This document shows positions 1-8,128 of a DNA stretch of 60,807 nucleotides, in pieces. The notes beneath the pieces are model-generated. The model was not told the DNA's origin and made no database searches. It worked only from the letters and a program-made list of their open reading frames with translations. Positions within the stretch are counted from its first letter, which is position 1. Each line of letters begins with the position of its first letter. The stretch covers positions 1 to 60,807 of the forward strand of contig JADKHW010000024.1 of the NCBI GenBank assembly GCA_016721565.1, read 5' to 3'. The translations under genes were made by a program, and so were the position numbers. Origin of the DNA: a bacterium. Lineage in GTDB: Bacteria > Electryoneota > RPQS01.

Positions 1-894
1 CAGTGGTTTTCGGGTGTGATGTATGAGGCTTACGGGCAGCATAACGACGCGTGGATTGCTTACAAGAATGCCGCAAAGCTCTATCCGTTTTATGGCATGG
101 AGGAGCCGGGCTATTTGGAGCGCGCGGCGTATGCTGCTTTGAAGGAAGTCGGATCGAACGAAGACGAAACTGCGATGCTGGCAACGAACCCCGATTTGGA
201 TAAGGAATTTGATCCGAATTGGGGACGTGTAATTGTGCTTTGTGAAGCGGGGATTGCGCCGCAGATCAAAGAGAACAACGTCGTGTTTCCAATTATGAAG
301 TACGACAATCACAATTTCAGCAGTGACGACGAGCGCGAGCGCTATGCGAACGACGTCTATTTGCGCGGGAATGATTATCAGTACAGCGAAGCTGAACTCG
401 ATTACCTTGTCAGAGTAGCGCTGCCCTATTACCCGGAAGAGTATTACGGGACGGACGTCGCGCGGGTCTCAGTGCGCGGTACAGGAATTGACAAATTGGC
501 GGAACTTGCGGCACCGGTTGGGAGTATCCTGAGGCAAGACCTGTCTGACCGACAGCCTGCGATTACGGTGCGGGCGATCACGCGCGGAATCATAAAATAT
601 GCGGCCTCAAAAGCTGCCGAACAGGCCGGCAAGGAAGACAGTAAAGCCCTCGGCACAATTCTGGGCATGGGTGTAAATCTTCTGGGCGCCGCGACTGAAG
701 CGGCGGATACGCGCTCGTGGGAGACTTTGCCGGATAAAATCTTTGTCGCAGATTTTCAATTGCCGCCGGGTGAGCATGATTTGCAAGTCATGTATGAAGA
801 CGGCGGCGGGATGACGGTGCTCAGATATGATTTGCCTGCCGTGAATATTCGAGCGGGGGAATTGAAGGTGCTGCGCGCGAGGTGCTGGAAATAA
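1..894 (+). CDS. Envelope-associated TPR-like protein, C-terminal part (COG3014-like)
   Basis: The frame is open from base 1 (Gln-Trp-Phe-Ser-Gly before the first GTG at 16), so the gene starts outside the window and only about 297 C-terminal residues are seen. The visible start, a YEAYGQHNDAWIAYKNA stretch, reads as a TPR-type helix pair. It is followed by a segment with a Gly-Ile-Ala-Pro turn and, near the C-terminus, a Leu-Pro-Pro-Gly-Glu-His-Asp motif typical of beta-rich domains. This order (TPR, then a G-x-A-P motif, then a beta-rich tail) matches uncharacterised COG3014-type proteins, which are often lipoproteins; the N-terminus that would show a lipobox is missing. Function unknown. 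A short GC palindrome follows the stop at 895-910 but has no T-tract. The family assignment is from memory and moderate. Confidence 0.6.
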   Translation, partial: QWFSGVMYEAYGQHNDAWIAYKNAAKLYPFYGMEEPGYLERAAYAALKEVGSNEDETAMLATNPDLDKEFDPNWGRVIVLCEAGIAPQIKENNVVFPIMKYDNHNFSSDDERERYANDVYLRGNDYQYSEAELDYLVRVALPYYPEEYYGTDVARVSVRGTGIDKLAELAAPVGSILRQDLSDRQPAITVRAITRGIIKYAASKAAEQAGKEDSKALGTILGMGVNLLGAATEAADTRSWETLPDKIFVADFQLPPGEHDLQVMYEDGGGMTVLRYDLPAVNIRAGELKVLRARCWK

Positions 895-1032
895 CCAGCG
901 TAGACGCTGGACCCATTGCGCTGGCGCATGCGCTTGAATCTGTTGCCGCGGGCTGCCCGGACCAGCTGCCCGGCAATAGATTATTGATCCTGCCTTATGT
1001 GGGCGGCACGCCTGCCGTCCCTACATTCCAAT

Positions 1033-1263
1033 ATGACTACACATTTTGTTGATACGAAAGACCTCGGGTGCGGGGATTTGATTATGGCTTTGATGAAGGC
1101 CATGAAACCTGTTCCTGCCGGAGAGATTCTTGATCTTCATGCGGAAGATACGGGGGCGCGTGAAGACATTCCCAGTTGGTGCAACATGACCGGACATAAA
1201 CTCCTCGCAGCACAAACAGGCGAGGACGGAAATCACTACATCATCCAAAAAAAGGAGAGTTAG
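1033..1263 (+). CDS. TusA/SirA-like sulfur carrier protein
   Basis: A 76-residue protein from the ATG at 1033; an in-frame ATG at 997 would add 12 residues that do not look like TusA. The TusA layout is clear: an Asp-x-x-x-Leu-Gly-Cys-Gly start, an A-x-x-x-x-P-x-G-E-I-L-D-L strand, and the closing D-I-P-x-W-C-x-x-x-G-H motif. TusA proteins carry a persulfide on the Cys of a C-P-x-P motif and pass sulfur between enzymes. Here the Cys is kept but the prolines are replaced (Cys-Gly-Asp-Leu), as in the fused TusA domain at 1727. It abuts the DsrE-like gene with no gap, so the two are probably co-translated. Its likely role is intracellular sulfur relay towards the methionine enzymes downstream; the acceptor is unknown. 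Confidence 0.8.
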   Translation: MTTHFVDTKDLGCGDLIMALMKAMKPVPAGEILDLHAEDTGAREDIPSWCNMTGHKLLAAQTGEDGNHYIIQKKES

Positions 1264-1623
1264 GTGGCAAAATTCATGGTGAGTTGTACTCACGCGAAGG
1301 ACAACACGGACAAGGCGACGGTCGCGTTCGTTGTTGCCAATGCATCGGTGGCATCGGGACAGGACACGGTGGTGTTCCTCTCGATTGAAGGCGTCAGATT
1401 GGCAACGCCGGGTTATGCGGACGATATTCATGAAGAGGGATTTGCTCCTCTGAAGGAATTGATGACCAATTACATCGCGGCGGGTGGACAAATTTGGTTG
1501 TGCAGTCCGTGTTTCAAGAAGCGTGGATTGAACGAAAACACGCTGACCGGCAACACCACGATTGTTGGTGGAGCGAAAGTCGTCGAGTTCCTTACGACCG
1601 GCGGCACGAGTATTTGTTATTGA
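1264..1623 (+). CDS. DsrE-family sulfur-relay protein
   Basis: A 119-residue protein starting at GTG 1264, directly after the TusA-like stop, with an AGGAG sequence a few bases upstream. The sequence has the DsrE fold pattern: an N-terminal strand with a T-H-A-K-D-N-x-D-K-A-T motif, a V-V-F-L-S-I-E-G strand, and a Cys-Ser-Pro-Cys-Phe-Lys-Lys-Arg-Gly motif near residue 80 where DsrE proteins carry their reactive cysteine. DsrE/TusD-type proteins receive sulfur from TusA-type carriers, and the gene order (TusA-like, DsrE-like) fits that partnership. Whether it works in sulfur oxidation, tRNA thiolation or assimilation cannot be read from the sequence. The absence of dsr or tusBCE genes nearby argues against the first two. 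Confidence 0.8.
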   Translation: MAKFMVSCTHAKDNTDKATVAFVVANASVASGQDTVVFLSIEGVRLATPGYADDIHEEGFAPLKELMTNYIAAGGQIWLCSPCFKKRGLNENTLTGNTTIVGGAKVVEFLTTGGTSICY

Positions 1624-1726
1624 GAGGTTCCCGGCGTAAACCCGGTGGGCTTACGCAAAGTAGCATAACGGAATTGATGACGTGCTGCTTTGCGATTGAT
1701 TTTATTATTCTACTTTATTGATTGAT

Positions 1727-2473
1727 ATGAGCACGGAAGACCTGACACAACTTGATTCGCCAATTGCTACACCGCATGTGTGCGATGGAGGAAATCTCGA
1801 TTGCGGGTCTGGGCTGTTGCTTGTGATTCGCAAGGCGATGGATCAGGTGCCGTCGGGAGATGTGCTGGAGATTCGCTCAACAGAGATTTCGGTTTGCAAT
1901 GACTTGCCTGCCTGGTGCCGCATGACGGAGAACCCGTATCTCGGTTGGAAAGAAGGCGGCGAGACGAATAGCTTTTTTGTGCAGCGCGGCGGAAAAGTTG
2001 AAGATGTGGAAGCAGAGCTTGCCAAGGCTCGCAACTACAAATTTCAGACGCGCATTCGCTGGAAAGGCGAAACTACGGCAACAGTATATGCGCGCAATCA
2101 TAGTTTTGCAGTCGGGCAACCGGCGAGTTTCGATGTGCAGGATGTTGCACCGAGCGCGCTGGAGTATTTGCTTGGTTCACTCGGCGGATGTTTGGTGATG
2201 GGATTGCAGATTCATGCTTCGCGCGAAGGTGTAAAGATTGATCAGATTGAACTCGCGCTCAATGCGAAGCCTGATAATCTGCTCGTGTTCTTGGGATTGG
2301 AAGAAGATGGGCACTCGGGATTAGCGGAAATTTCAGGCACGGCGTACGTGGAAAGCGACGCGCCGTTTGCCAAGATAAAAGAGTTGTGGGAGCACACGCT
2401 GCGCGTCTCTCCGGTGACAAATACTGTGTTTCGGGGAGCAAAATTGAATTTACAGGTACACTCACTTGACTGA
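1727..2473 (+). CDS. TusA-OsmC fusion protein
   Basis: About 248 residues from the ATG at 1727; a TTG at 1718 is an alternative, and neither has a strong ribosome binding site. Residues about 15-85 are a TusA-like domain with a Leu-Asp-Cys-Gly-Ser-Gly active site and a D-L-P-A-W-C-R-M-T motif. Residues about 105-248 are an OsmC/Ohr-type domain with the S-L-G-G-C-L motif of the family. The second OsmC cysteine, normally in Cys-Pro-Val, is replaced by Ser (R-V-S-P-V-T-N-T), so a two-cysteine peroxidase cycle is unlikely. A fused carrier and OsmC fold suggests persulfide handling rather than peroxide detoxification (inference). Its 3' end overlaps the MetE-like gene by 8 bases. Confidence 0.85.
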   Translation: MSTEDLTQLDSPIATPHVCDGGNLDCGSGLLLVIRKAMDQVPSGDVLEIRSTEISVCNDLPAWCRMTENPYLGWKEGGETNSFFVQRGGKVEDVEAELAKARNYKFQTRIRWKGETTATVYARNHSFAVGQPASFDVQDVAPSALEYLLGSLGGCLVMGLQIHASREGVKIDQIELALNAKPDNLLVFLGLEEDGHSGLAEISGTAYVESDAPFAKIKELWEHTLRVSPVTNTVFRGAKLNLQVHSLD

Positions 2474-3626
2474 TTATAAATTACCGAATTTGCCAACAAC
2501 TGTGGTGGGAAGTTTGCCGCGACCGGAGGCGATGCGCGAGGCGCTCAAGTTGAAACGCAAAGCGCGGATTTCCGAGCAGGTGTTTCAGCAGATTGCGGAT
2601 GATTCTGTACGAGCGGCGGTACAACTGCAAGAGCGTGCGGGAATTGATGTGATTTCTGACGGTGAAATGCGCCGCGAGAATTTTTATTCGTTTCTGGCCG
2701 ATTGCGTTGATGGTATCAAGTTACTCTCGCTTGCGGATCTATTAGATTATGTCGAAGACAAGGCTGCGTTCGAGAGATTGTTGCAATCGCTTGACGTGCC
2801 CGCATTCGCGATTCATAATCCGGTAGTCGAAGGTAAGATTAAGGTCAAGAAGCCGCTCGCGCTTGATGAATTCAATTATGTGCGCGGGTTGACCAATAAG
2901 CCGATCAAAGTTGCGCTGCCGGGGCCTTATTTGCTAACGCGCTCGATGTGGGTGAAGAGCTTGTCGTATGACACCTATCCCACCAAAGAGAGTTTGGGAG
3001 CGGACGTGGTGGCGATGCTGCGTGATGAATTGATTTCATTGCGTGATGCGGGCTGTTTCTTTGTGCAATTTGACGAACCTGTATTATCCGAGGTCGCGTT
3101 TGCCGGACCACATGCGACTCATACGTTTATGTGCGCGGCTTTCTCGGAGAAGGCCTCACCTGAGCAGGAGCTTGAGTTCGCGGTTGAACTCATCAATCAG
3201 GTTGTGCAGGGCGTTGACGGAGTGAAGACAGGCTTGCATGTTTGCCGAGGCAATTGGAGCCGCGATGACAGTGTGCTTTTAGCAGGAGCTTATGATCCGC
3301 TGATTCCGTATTTTTCGAAGATGAAAGTGAATCAGCTTGTGCTTGAATTTGCAACGGATCGCGCGGGGCCGGTCGAAAGTCTATTGAAGTTGCCGGAAGA
3401 GAAGGAGATCGGCCTTGGTGTGATGAATCCGCGCACGAGTGAGCTTGAGACCCCTGAATTTGTAAAAACGAAAGTTGCACCATTGCTTGCCAAGCGTGCA
3501 CCCAATTCGATTTTCTTGAATCCTGATTGCGGATTCGGGACGTTTTCGGATCGGCCTGTGAATGATTGGGAGACTGCGGAGCGGAAATTGAGTGCGTTGT
3601 CTGTTGCCGCGAAAAGTTTGCGGTAA
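2466..3626 (+). CDS. Core-type methionine synthase (MetE C-terminal domain protein)
   Basis: A 386-residue protein starting at TTG 2466 inside the end of the TusA-OsmC gene. It corresponds only to the catalytic C-terminal barrel of cobalamin-independent methionine synthase (full MetE is about 750 residues), so it is a core MetE. The expected zinc and thiolate ligands are present: His258 and Cys260 in G-L-H-V-C-R-G-N, Glu294 in V-L-E-F and Cys355 in N-P-D-C-G-F-G; the D-E-P motif near residue 204 is also kept. Core MetE proteins methylate homocysteine, apparently from a methyl-corrinoid or another donor rather than methyl-tetrahydrofolate triglutamate. The coupling with sulfur carriers and with cystathionine gamma-synthase makes methionine synthesis the probable pathway; the methyl donor is not evident here. 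Confidence 0.88.
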   Translation: MTDYKLPNLPTTVVGSLPRPEAMREALKLKRKARISEQVFQQIADDSVRAAVQLQERAGIDVISDGEMRRENFYSFLADCVDGIKLLSLADLLDYVEDKAAFERLLQSLDVPAFAIHNPVVEGKIKVKKPLALDEFNYVRGLTNKPIKVALPGPYLLTRSMWVKSLSYDTYPTKESLGADVVAMLRDELISLRDAGCFFVQFDEPVLSEVAFAGPHATHTFMCAAFSEKASPEQELEFAVELINQVVQGVDGVKTGLHVCRGNWSRDDSVLLAGAYDPLIPYFSKMKVNQLVLEFATDRAGPVESLLKLPEEKEIGLGVMNPRTSELETPEFVKTKVAPLLAKRAPNSIFLNPDCGFGTFSDRPVNDWETAERKLSALSVAAKSLR

Positions 3627-3689
3627 CACTTTCTTTAGTAGACAAGATCGGCAGCCACAGGGGCAGCCGCTACATTATACTAATACACG

Positions 3690-4835
3690 ATGAAATTCTC
3701 TACACTATGTTTGCATGCGGGAGTGACTCCCGATCCTTCTAACGGCGCGATTATGACGCCGATTTTTCAGACGTCAACTTATGTTCAGCCGGAGCTTGGA
3801 AAAAATCTTGGCTATGAGTATTCGCGCACCGACAATCCGACGCGCGCGGCATTGCAAGAATCGATTGCCACGCTGGAAGGCGGGAAGTTCGGATTGTGTT
3901 TTTCGAGTGGCATGGGGGCGATTGACTGCTTGATTGCGACACTGTCTTCGGGTGATCACGTGCTTTCGGGCGATGATGTGTACGGCGGGACGTTTCGCAT
4001 CTTCAAATACGTGCGCGAGAAGCAGGGAATTGCTTCGGATTTCATCGACTTGACGAATCTTGATCTGGTTGAAAAGAGCATCACGCCCAAGACGAAATGG
4101 ATCTGGCTTGAAACGCCGACCAATCCGCTGTTAAAGCTTGTTGATATTGCAGCGATTGTGAAGATTGCGCATGCAAAGGGCGTAAAGGTTGCGGTTGATA
4201 ATACCTTTGCGACGCCGTATTTTCAGCAGCCGCTCGCACTCGGAGCGGACTTGGTCATGCACAGTGTCACAAAGTATTTCAATGGTCACAGCGACGTCGT
4301 GATGGGTTCTATTGTCACCAGCGATGAAGAGCTTTATATGAAATTGAAATACATTCAGAATGCCTGCGGCGCAGTACCGGGGCCGATGGATTGTTTTCTT
4401 ACGTTGCGTGGCATCAAGACGCTTGCTGTTAGAATGGAACGGCACCAAGCGAATGCGGCGATTCTTGCAAAAGATATCGAGATGGGGCCGCATGTGAATT
4501 GGGTGCGTTATCCCGGTTTGAAATCGCATCCGCAACAAGCTCTCGCGATGAAGCAGATGAGCGGATTTGCGGGAATGATCAGCTTTGAACTCAAAGGCGG
4601 ACTGGAAGCCGCGCGCAAGTTCGTGAGCGGACTGCATCTATTTGCGCTTGCAGAATCGCTCGGCGGTGTGGAATCGCTGTGTGATCATCCTGCTATCATG
4701 ACCCACGCGACTATTCCAAGAGACCTACGGGAAAAGTTGGGTGTCACCGATGGACTGATTCGGCTCTCGGTTGGACTTGAAGATGTGGACGACTTGCGAC
4801 AAGATTTGCAGAACGGCTTCGCAAAATTGAAGTAG
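3690..4835 (+). CDS. metB: Cystathionine gamma-synthase/lyase family PLP enzyme
   Basis: A full-length 381-residue Cys/Met-metabolism PLP enzyme. Visible landmarks are the Tyr-Ser-Arg-Thr-Asp-Asn-Pro-Thr substrate and phosphate loop near residue 45, the F-S-S-G-M-G-A phosphate-binding turn near 73, the V-D-N-T-F aspartate near 170, and the PLP lysine Lys195 in S-V-T-K-Y-F-N-G-H-S-D. The C-terminal S-L-G-G-V-E-S-L and R-L-S-V-G-L-E motifs are intact. Synthase and lyase cannot be told apart by eye. The position after core MetE and the sulfur carriers favours a role in homocysteine or methionine formation, hence metB as a tentative symbol. The 63-bp gap from MetE shows no promoter, so it is probably in the same operon; an intrinsic terminator follows. 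Confidence 0.9.
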   Translation: MKFSTLCLHAGVTPDPSNGAIMTPIFQTSTYVQPELGKNLGYEYSRTDNPTRAALQESIATLEGGKFGLCFSSGMGAIDCLIATLSSGDHVLSGDDVYGGTFRIFKYVREKQGIASDFIDLTNLDLVEKSITPKTKWIWLETPTNPLLKLVDIAAIVKIAHAKGVKVAVDNTFATPYFQQPLALGADLVMHSVTKYFNGHSDVVMGSIVTSDEELYMKLKYIQNACGAVPGPMDCFLTLRGIKTLAVRMERHQANAAILAKDIEMGPHVNWVRYPGLKSHPQQALAMKQMSGFAGMISFELKGGLEAARKFVSGLHLFALAESLGGVESLCDHPAIMTHATIPRDLREKLGVTDGLIRLSVGLEDVDDLRQDLQNGFAKLK

Positions 4836-4855
4836 TTTAGCAAGGATAGTTACAG

Positions 4856-4894
4856 CGCCCGGTTCAGAGAATGGACTGGGCGTTTTGTTTTTTT
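4856..4894 (+). terminator. Intrinsic terminator after the cystathionine synthase gene
   Basis: A CGCCC/GGGCG hairpin (4856-4860 with 4878-4882), extendable past one mismatch, is followed by TTTTGTTTTTTT. It lies 21 bases after the stop and closes the sulfur/methionine block. Confidence 0.8.
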
Positions 4895-4991
4895 GTGGTC
4901 TATGCTTTGCTCTTCGGTAACGTGCTGGAGCCACTGTCGTGGTGTTCCAACACTTACGCAAACAGCAACATTTTAGAATTAGAGGAATGCC

Positions 4992-5369
4992 ATGACAATT
5001 CTGTCCGTGGATGATTCGACCACAATTCGCCGTATTGTCAAAAGAAGCTGCGAAGAACTCGGCCACTCCGTCCTTGAGGCTGCCGACGGTGCCGCAGCAA
5101 TTGCGACGCTTGAAGAAAAGAGCGGCGAGGTATCGCTGATTATTCTGGACTGGAATATGCCCGGCATGACGGGTTTGGAAGTCCTAAAAAAGGTAAAGAG
5201 CGATCCGAAGACCAAGCACATCGTGGTGATGATGCTGACGTCTGAAGCCGACATGAACTTTGTGAAAGAGGCCCTCGCGGCCGGCGCTCAGAATTATTTG
5301 ACAAAGCCCTTTGATCAGAAGATGCTTGCCCTGAAGATTCAGGAAAGCATGACCATGATCCCAGCTTAA
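4992..5369 (+). CDS. CheY-like single-domain response regulator
   Basis: A 125-residue receiver domain with every phosphorylation residue: Asp7 and Asp8 (V-D-D-S), Asp53 in L-D-W-N-M-P-G-M-T-G, Thr83 in L-T-S-E and Lys105 in T-K-P-F. There is no output domain, so it acts by protein contact as CheY does. An AGAGGA sequence sits just upstream of the ATG. The next gene, 26 bases downstream, encodes a CheX-type phosphatase domain, the class of enzyme that dephosphorylates CheY-P; the two are therefore probably a signalling pair. The flagellar stator genes in the same window fit control of motility, but no kinase is encoded nearby. Confidence 0.9.
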   Translation: MTILSVDDSTTIRRIVKRSCEELGHSVLEAADGAAAIATLEEKSGEVSLIILDWNMPGMTGLEVLKKVKSDPKTKHIVVMMLTSEADMNFVKEALAAGAQNYLTKPFDQKMLALKIQESMTMIPA

Positions 5370-5395
5370 CTAATATCAATAGAGGGCAAATATTC

Positions 5396-6256
5396 ATGAG
5401 TACAGAAGTAGCATTGATCGGTTTTCCACGCTTGCAGGAGCAGATTGCAACTCGGTTATTGTCCGAACACGATGTTCATGTTGAGCACGTCGGGCACGAG
5501 GAAGCGGCGGCACGCTTGCAGATGTTTAATTTGGCACTATTCTTCTGGCCGGACGGCGGAGAAGTTGCCATGCAGAGGTTGAAAGCCATGAAGGAAGGAC
5601 TGGGCGACCATGTCTGTCCAATTGTGATTGTAACAAGTCACACAGGGCAATACACAGCCCAGCATTCGGTTGGCGGCAATGACGGCGCTGAAGACATTAT
5701 GTTGACACCGCTACAGCCGCATGACGTGTTGCAGAAGCTTTCAAAATACACCGGTGCGGTGAAAGCAAAGGATCCGATTGCGGTAGATGCCGACTTTATC
5801 AACCCGTTCGTATCCGGTACGGTGGAGACACTCAAGCAGATGGCGGGCATGAACTGTGAACGCACCGGATTGCGTTTGGCGCCGGATGCAACGTCAACCG
5901 GGTTCTATTCGGGCACCATCGGGCTATCGGGCAAGGCTGAGGGATTTGTGTCAGTGACATTTTCGAAAGACCTCGCAACCAACATCGTGTGCAAGATGCT
6001 CTCGATGACGACGGAAGAGGTTACTGAGGAAGATATTCGCGATGGCGTCGGCGAGTTCATGAATGTTGTGGCTGGTGCGGCTAAAGCCGAACTCGTGAAC
6101 ACGAAGCACGCCTTCAGTTTGTCGATTCCGCAGGTATTCAGCGGTGGGCCGCATACTGCTGCACAACCGCGCGGAATCCCGGTGTTCGTCATCGAGTTTA
6201 AGGCCGATGGCGAAAGATTTGACGTGCTGGTTTGTTTGAGGCAGACGCACAGCTAA
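5396..6256 (+). CDS. Pseudo-receiver fused to a CheX-type phosphatase domain
   Basis: 286 residues in two parts. Residues 1 to about 120 have the alpha/beta pattern of a receiver, but where the preceding gene reads L-D-W this one reads F-F-W-P, and the T-K-P-F loop is T-P-L. Both the phosphoacceptor Asp and the conserved Lys are therefore lost. Residues about 130-286 form a CheC/CheX domain: it opens F-I-N-P-F-V-S-G-T and contains D-G-V-G-E-F-M-N-V-V-A-G, holding the Glu-x-x-Asn pair that CheX uses to hydrolyse CheY-P. The likely role is dephosphorylation of the neighbouring CheY-like protein, with the dead receiver as a docking or dimerisation module (inference). A CheX domain alone is about 150 residues, so the fusion is the unusual point. 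Confidence 0.85.
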   Translation: MSTEVALIGFPRLQEQIATRLLSEHDVHVEHVGHEEAAARLQMFNLALFFWPDGGEVAMQRLKAMKEGLGDHVCPIVIVTSHTGQYTAQHSVGGNDGAEDIMLTPLQPHDVLQKLSKYTGAVKAKDPIAVDADFINPFVSGTVETLKQMAGMNCERTGLRLAPDATSTGFYSGTIGLSGKAEGFVSVTFSKDLATNIVCKMLSMTTEEVTEEDIRDGVGEFMNVVAGAAKAELVNTKHAFSLSIPQVFSGGPHTAAQPRGIPVFVIEFKADGERFDVLVCLRQTHS

Positions 6257-6280
6257 GGATCGAGTACAGGATGTTTCGAG

Positions 6281-6312
6281 ACGGCCGGGCCATTGTGCCC
6301 GGCCGTTCTCGT
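6281..6312 (+). terminator. Perfect 10-bp hairpin after the CheX gene
   Basis: ACGGCCGGGC (6281-6290) pairs perfectly with GCCCGGCCGT (6297-6306) over a 6-base loop, followed by TCTCGTT. The stem is very stable but the T-tract is weak, so termination is likely rather than certain. Confidence 0.65.
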
Positions 6313-6380
6313 TCCGGCTTGCGGGTTCTCAATGATTTTGTTACATTTGGGGATGGATATTTTTGGCCCTGTGAGAATCT

Positions 6381-7846
6381 GTGACTAAACGCCCGCAAAA
6401 TGGCGGAGGAACCGCCATCTACGTGCTTGGCAGCCTTGCTGAAGGCGCTTTCGGGATGGTATTTACGATGATTCTCGTGCGGCTGATATCGCAGGAGGAT
6501 TTTGGCGCTTGGCGGCAGTTCATGGTGCTCTCTAACATTGCGCTGAATGTTGCGGTGTTCGGATTGCCGCGCAGTTTAATATATTTCTTCAGCACGTGCA
6601 AGCCTGAAGAGCAGGGCGCCATTGCGCGCCGCTCGATGTGGCTAACGCTTGCAGTCGCAGCAGTCACGACAATCATCTTCTATTTCGGGCTGTCGATTGC
6701 CGCTGAGCGATTTGACAGTCCGGGACTCGCCGACTACGCATTTCTGTTCAGCACCTTCCTCGGCCTGACTTTCCCCGTTATGACATCGATTGCCTTGTTT
6801 ATCGCGGCGAATCGACGCGGGCTATCGGCAGGTGTACGTGTGGCGCTTGCGATGTTGAAATTGGCGGCATTAATGGTGCTCGTGTGGGGCGATGCTTCGC
6901 TAAAGACCTTTTTGATTGTGATGAACGTATTTGCGTTGGCGCAGTGTATTGTCCTGCTTGTACTCTATTTGAAGGTTGCCGGACCTGCGCTGGTGCCGCT
7001 TTGGCAGAACTTCGGTGCGCAATGGAAATACTCTGCCGACGTGGCCGTGCAGACTGTTGCGGGAGTAGTTGGAGGTGAAACGGACAAGCTAATGATCTCG
7101 GCGGCTTATAATCCGGCGCGGTTTGGTTCATATTCGGTGGGTGCGCGCGAGCTGCCGCTGGTGCCGATGATTCCGTACACCATCACGGATTCAATTTCAC
7201 CGGACTTGAGCAGGCTTTCGGTTGCCGGAAAGATTGAAGAGTTTCGCGAATTGTGGCACCGATGGATCAAGCGTGCGGCGCTGCTGATGTATCCGATCTT
7301 TGCTCTGGTGCTGTTTCAGCATAAAGAGATTGTCACGATACTCTATACGGCGGATTATATTGAAGGCGCAATTCCGATGCTAATCGTAGGGTGTTTGATT
7401 CCATTGCGCATGACGTCGCTTTATCAGGTGATGCTCCTCTGAACGGTTCGCGGGTGATTATGTACTCGTCTATCGCGATGCTGTTAATGATCGCGAGTTT
7501 AAGTTGGGCGTTTCTGCAAACGTTTGGACTGTGGGGACCGGCGCTTGCGGTTGTGATTGCCGAGTACTCCATTAACAGCGCGGTGCTCTTAAATATTTCC
7601 AAACGTACAGGGCTTTCCTTTGCGAAAGTTCTGCCGTGGGGTTATTTGTTTAGATTATTGGTGATTGCCGTGGCCAGCGGTGCCTTAGCGCTGCCGGTAT
7701 TGGGCTTAATTCCCGAGATTGGTTTGTTTTGGCGGTTCATGTGCTATAGCTTGACGACGATAATTCTCTACGGTGCTATTGTGCTATCTCTCTCGATGGT
7801 AAATTCTGACGATCTTGCATTGCTGCGCGCGAAATTCCGCCGCTAA
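6381..7846 (+). CDS. Polysaccharide flippase (MOP superfamily), broken by one frameshift
   Basis: Two adjoining frames form one membrane protein of about 487 residues: 6381-7442 from a GTG start, then a second frame to 7846. The joined product has 12-14 hydrophobic segments and the look of Wzx/RfbX-type flippases, with an N-terminal G-S-L-A-E-G-A-F-G membrane segment and the R-L-I-S-Q-E-D-F-G-A-W-R motif common in this superfamily. Such proteins move lipid-linked oligosaccharides across the inner membrane. The reading switches near 7430-7445, where the first frame ends in Q-V-M-L-L and the second resumes at L-N-G-S-R-V-I-M-Y; a single-base indel explains it. Nothing is missing across the junction, so sequence error is as likely as a real mutation. 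It starts the polysaccharide block. Confidence 0.82.
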
Positions 7847-7894
7847 AGTCCTCCCTGTTGTTCGCCCCTTTTTGTCCTGCTGTTGAGGTGTCTT

Positions 7895-8128
7895 GTGGAG
7901 ATTCCGTCCTTTGACCGTCTGCAAACCACTCGCCGCAATCGTCGATTGCGCAACTCTTTTGCTATTTCCGCAGGTTTGACCGGCATCGTGGCCTCCGTGC
8001 TTGTGTTGGATCCTGTGTTCTCACACGAGCCGCTTAGCGCCGTGCCATTATTAATATTCAGCTTCGCGTGTTTCTTATCCGTGGGGCTTACCATTTACTT
8101 TCACATGAGGTTTATTTCCCGTGACTAA
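7895..8128 (+). CDS. Small two-helix membrane protein
   Basis: About 77 residues from GTG 7895, which has a GAGG sequence six bases upstream; a TTG at 7883 is the alternative. There are two hydrophobic segments (A-I-S-A-G-L-T-G-I-V-A-S-V-L-V-L and L-L-I-F-S-F-A-C-F-L-S-V-G-L-T-I) and a basic N-terminus, Arg-Arg-Asn-Arg-Arg, which should stay in the cytoplasm. No family is recognised. It lies between the flippase and a sugar oxidoreductase, and its stop overlaps the next GTG start by 8 bases, so it is translated with the polysaccharide genes. Confidence 0.55.
   Translation: MEIPSFDRLQTTRRNRRLRNSFAISAGLTGIVASVLVLDPVFSHEPLSAVPLLIFSFACFLSVGLTIYFHMRFISRD

Noticed and set aside
895..910. Terminator after the first gene
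   Set aside because: CCAGCG/CGCTGG is a perfect six-pair stem but no T-tract follows, so termination is not supported.
3627..3689. SAM or other methionine riboswitch before the cystathionine synthase
   Set aside because: The 63-base gap is too short for a SAM-I element and shows no conserved core or terminator/antiterminator pair.
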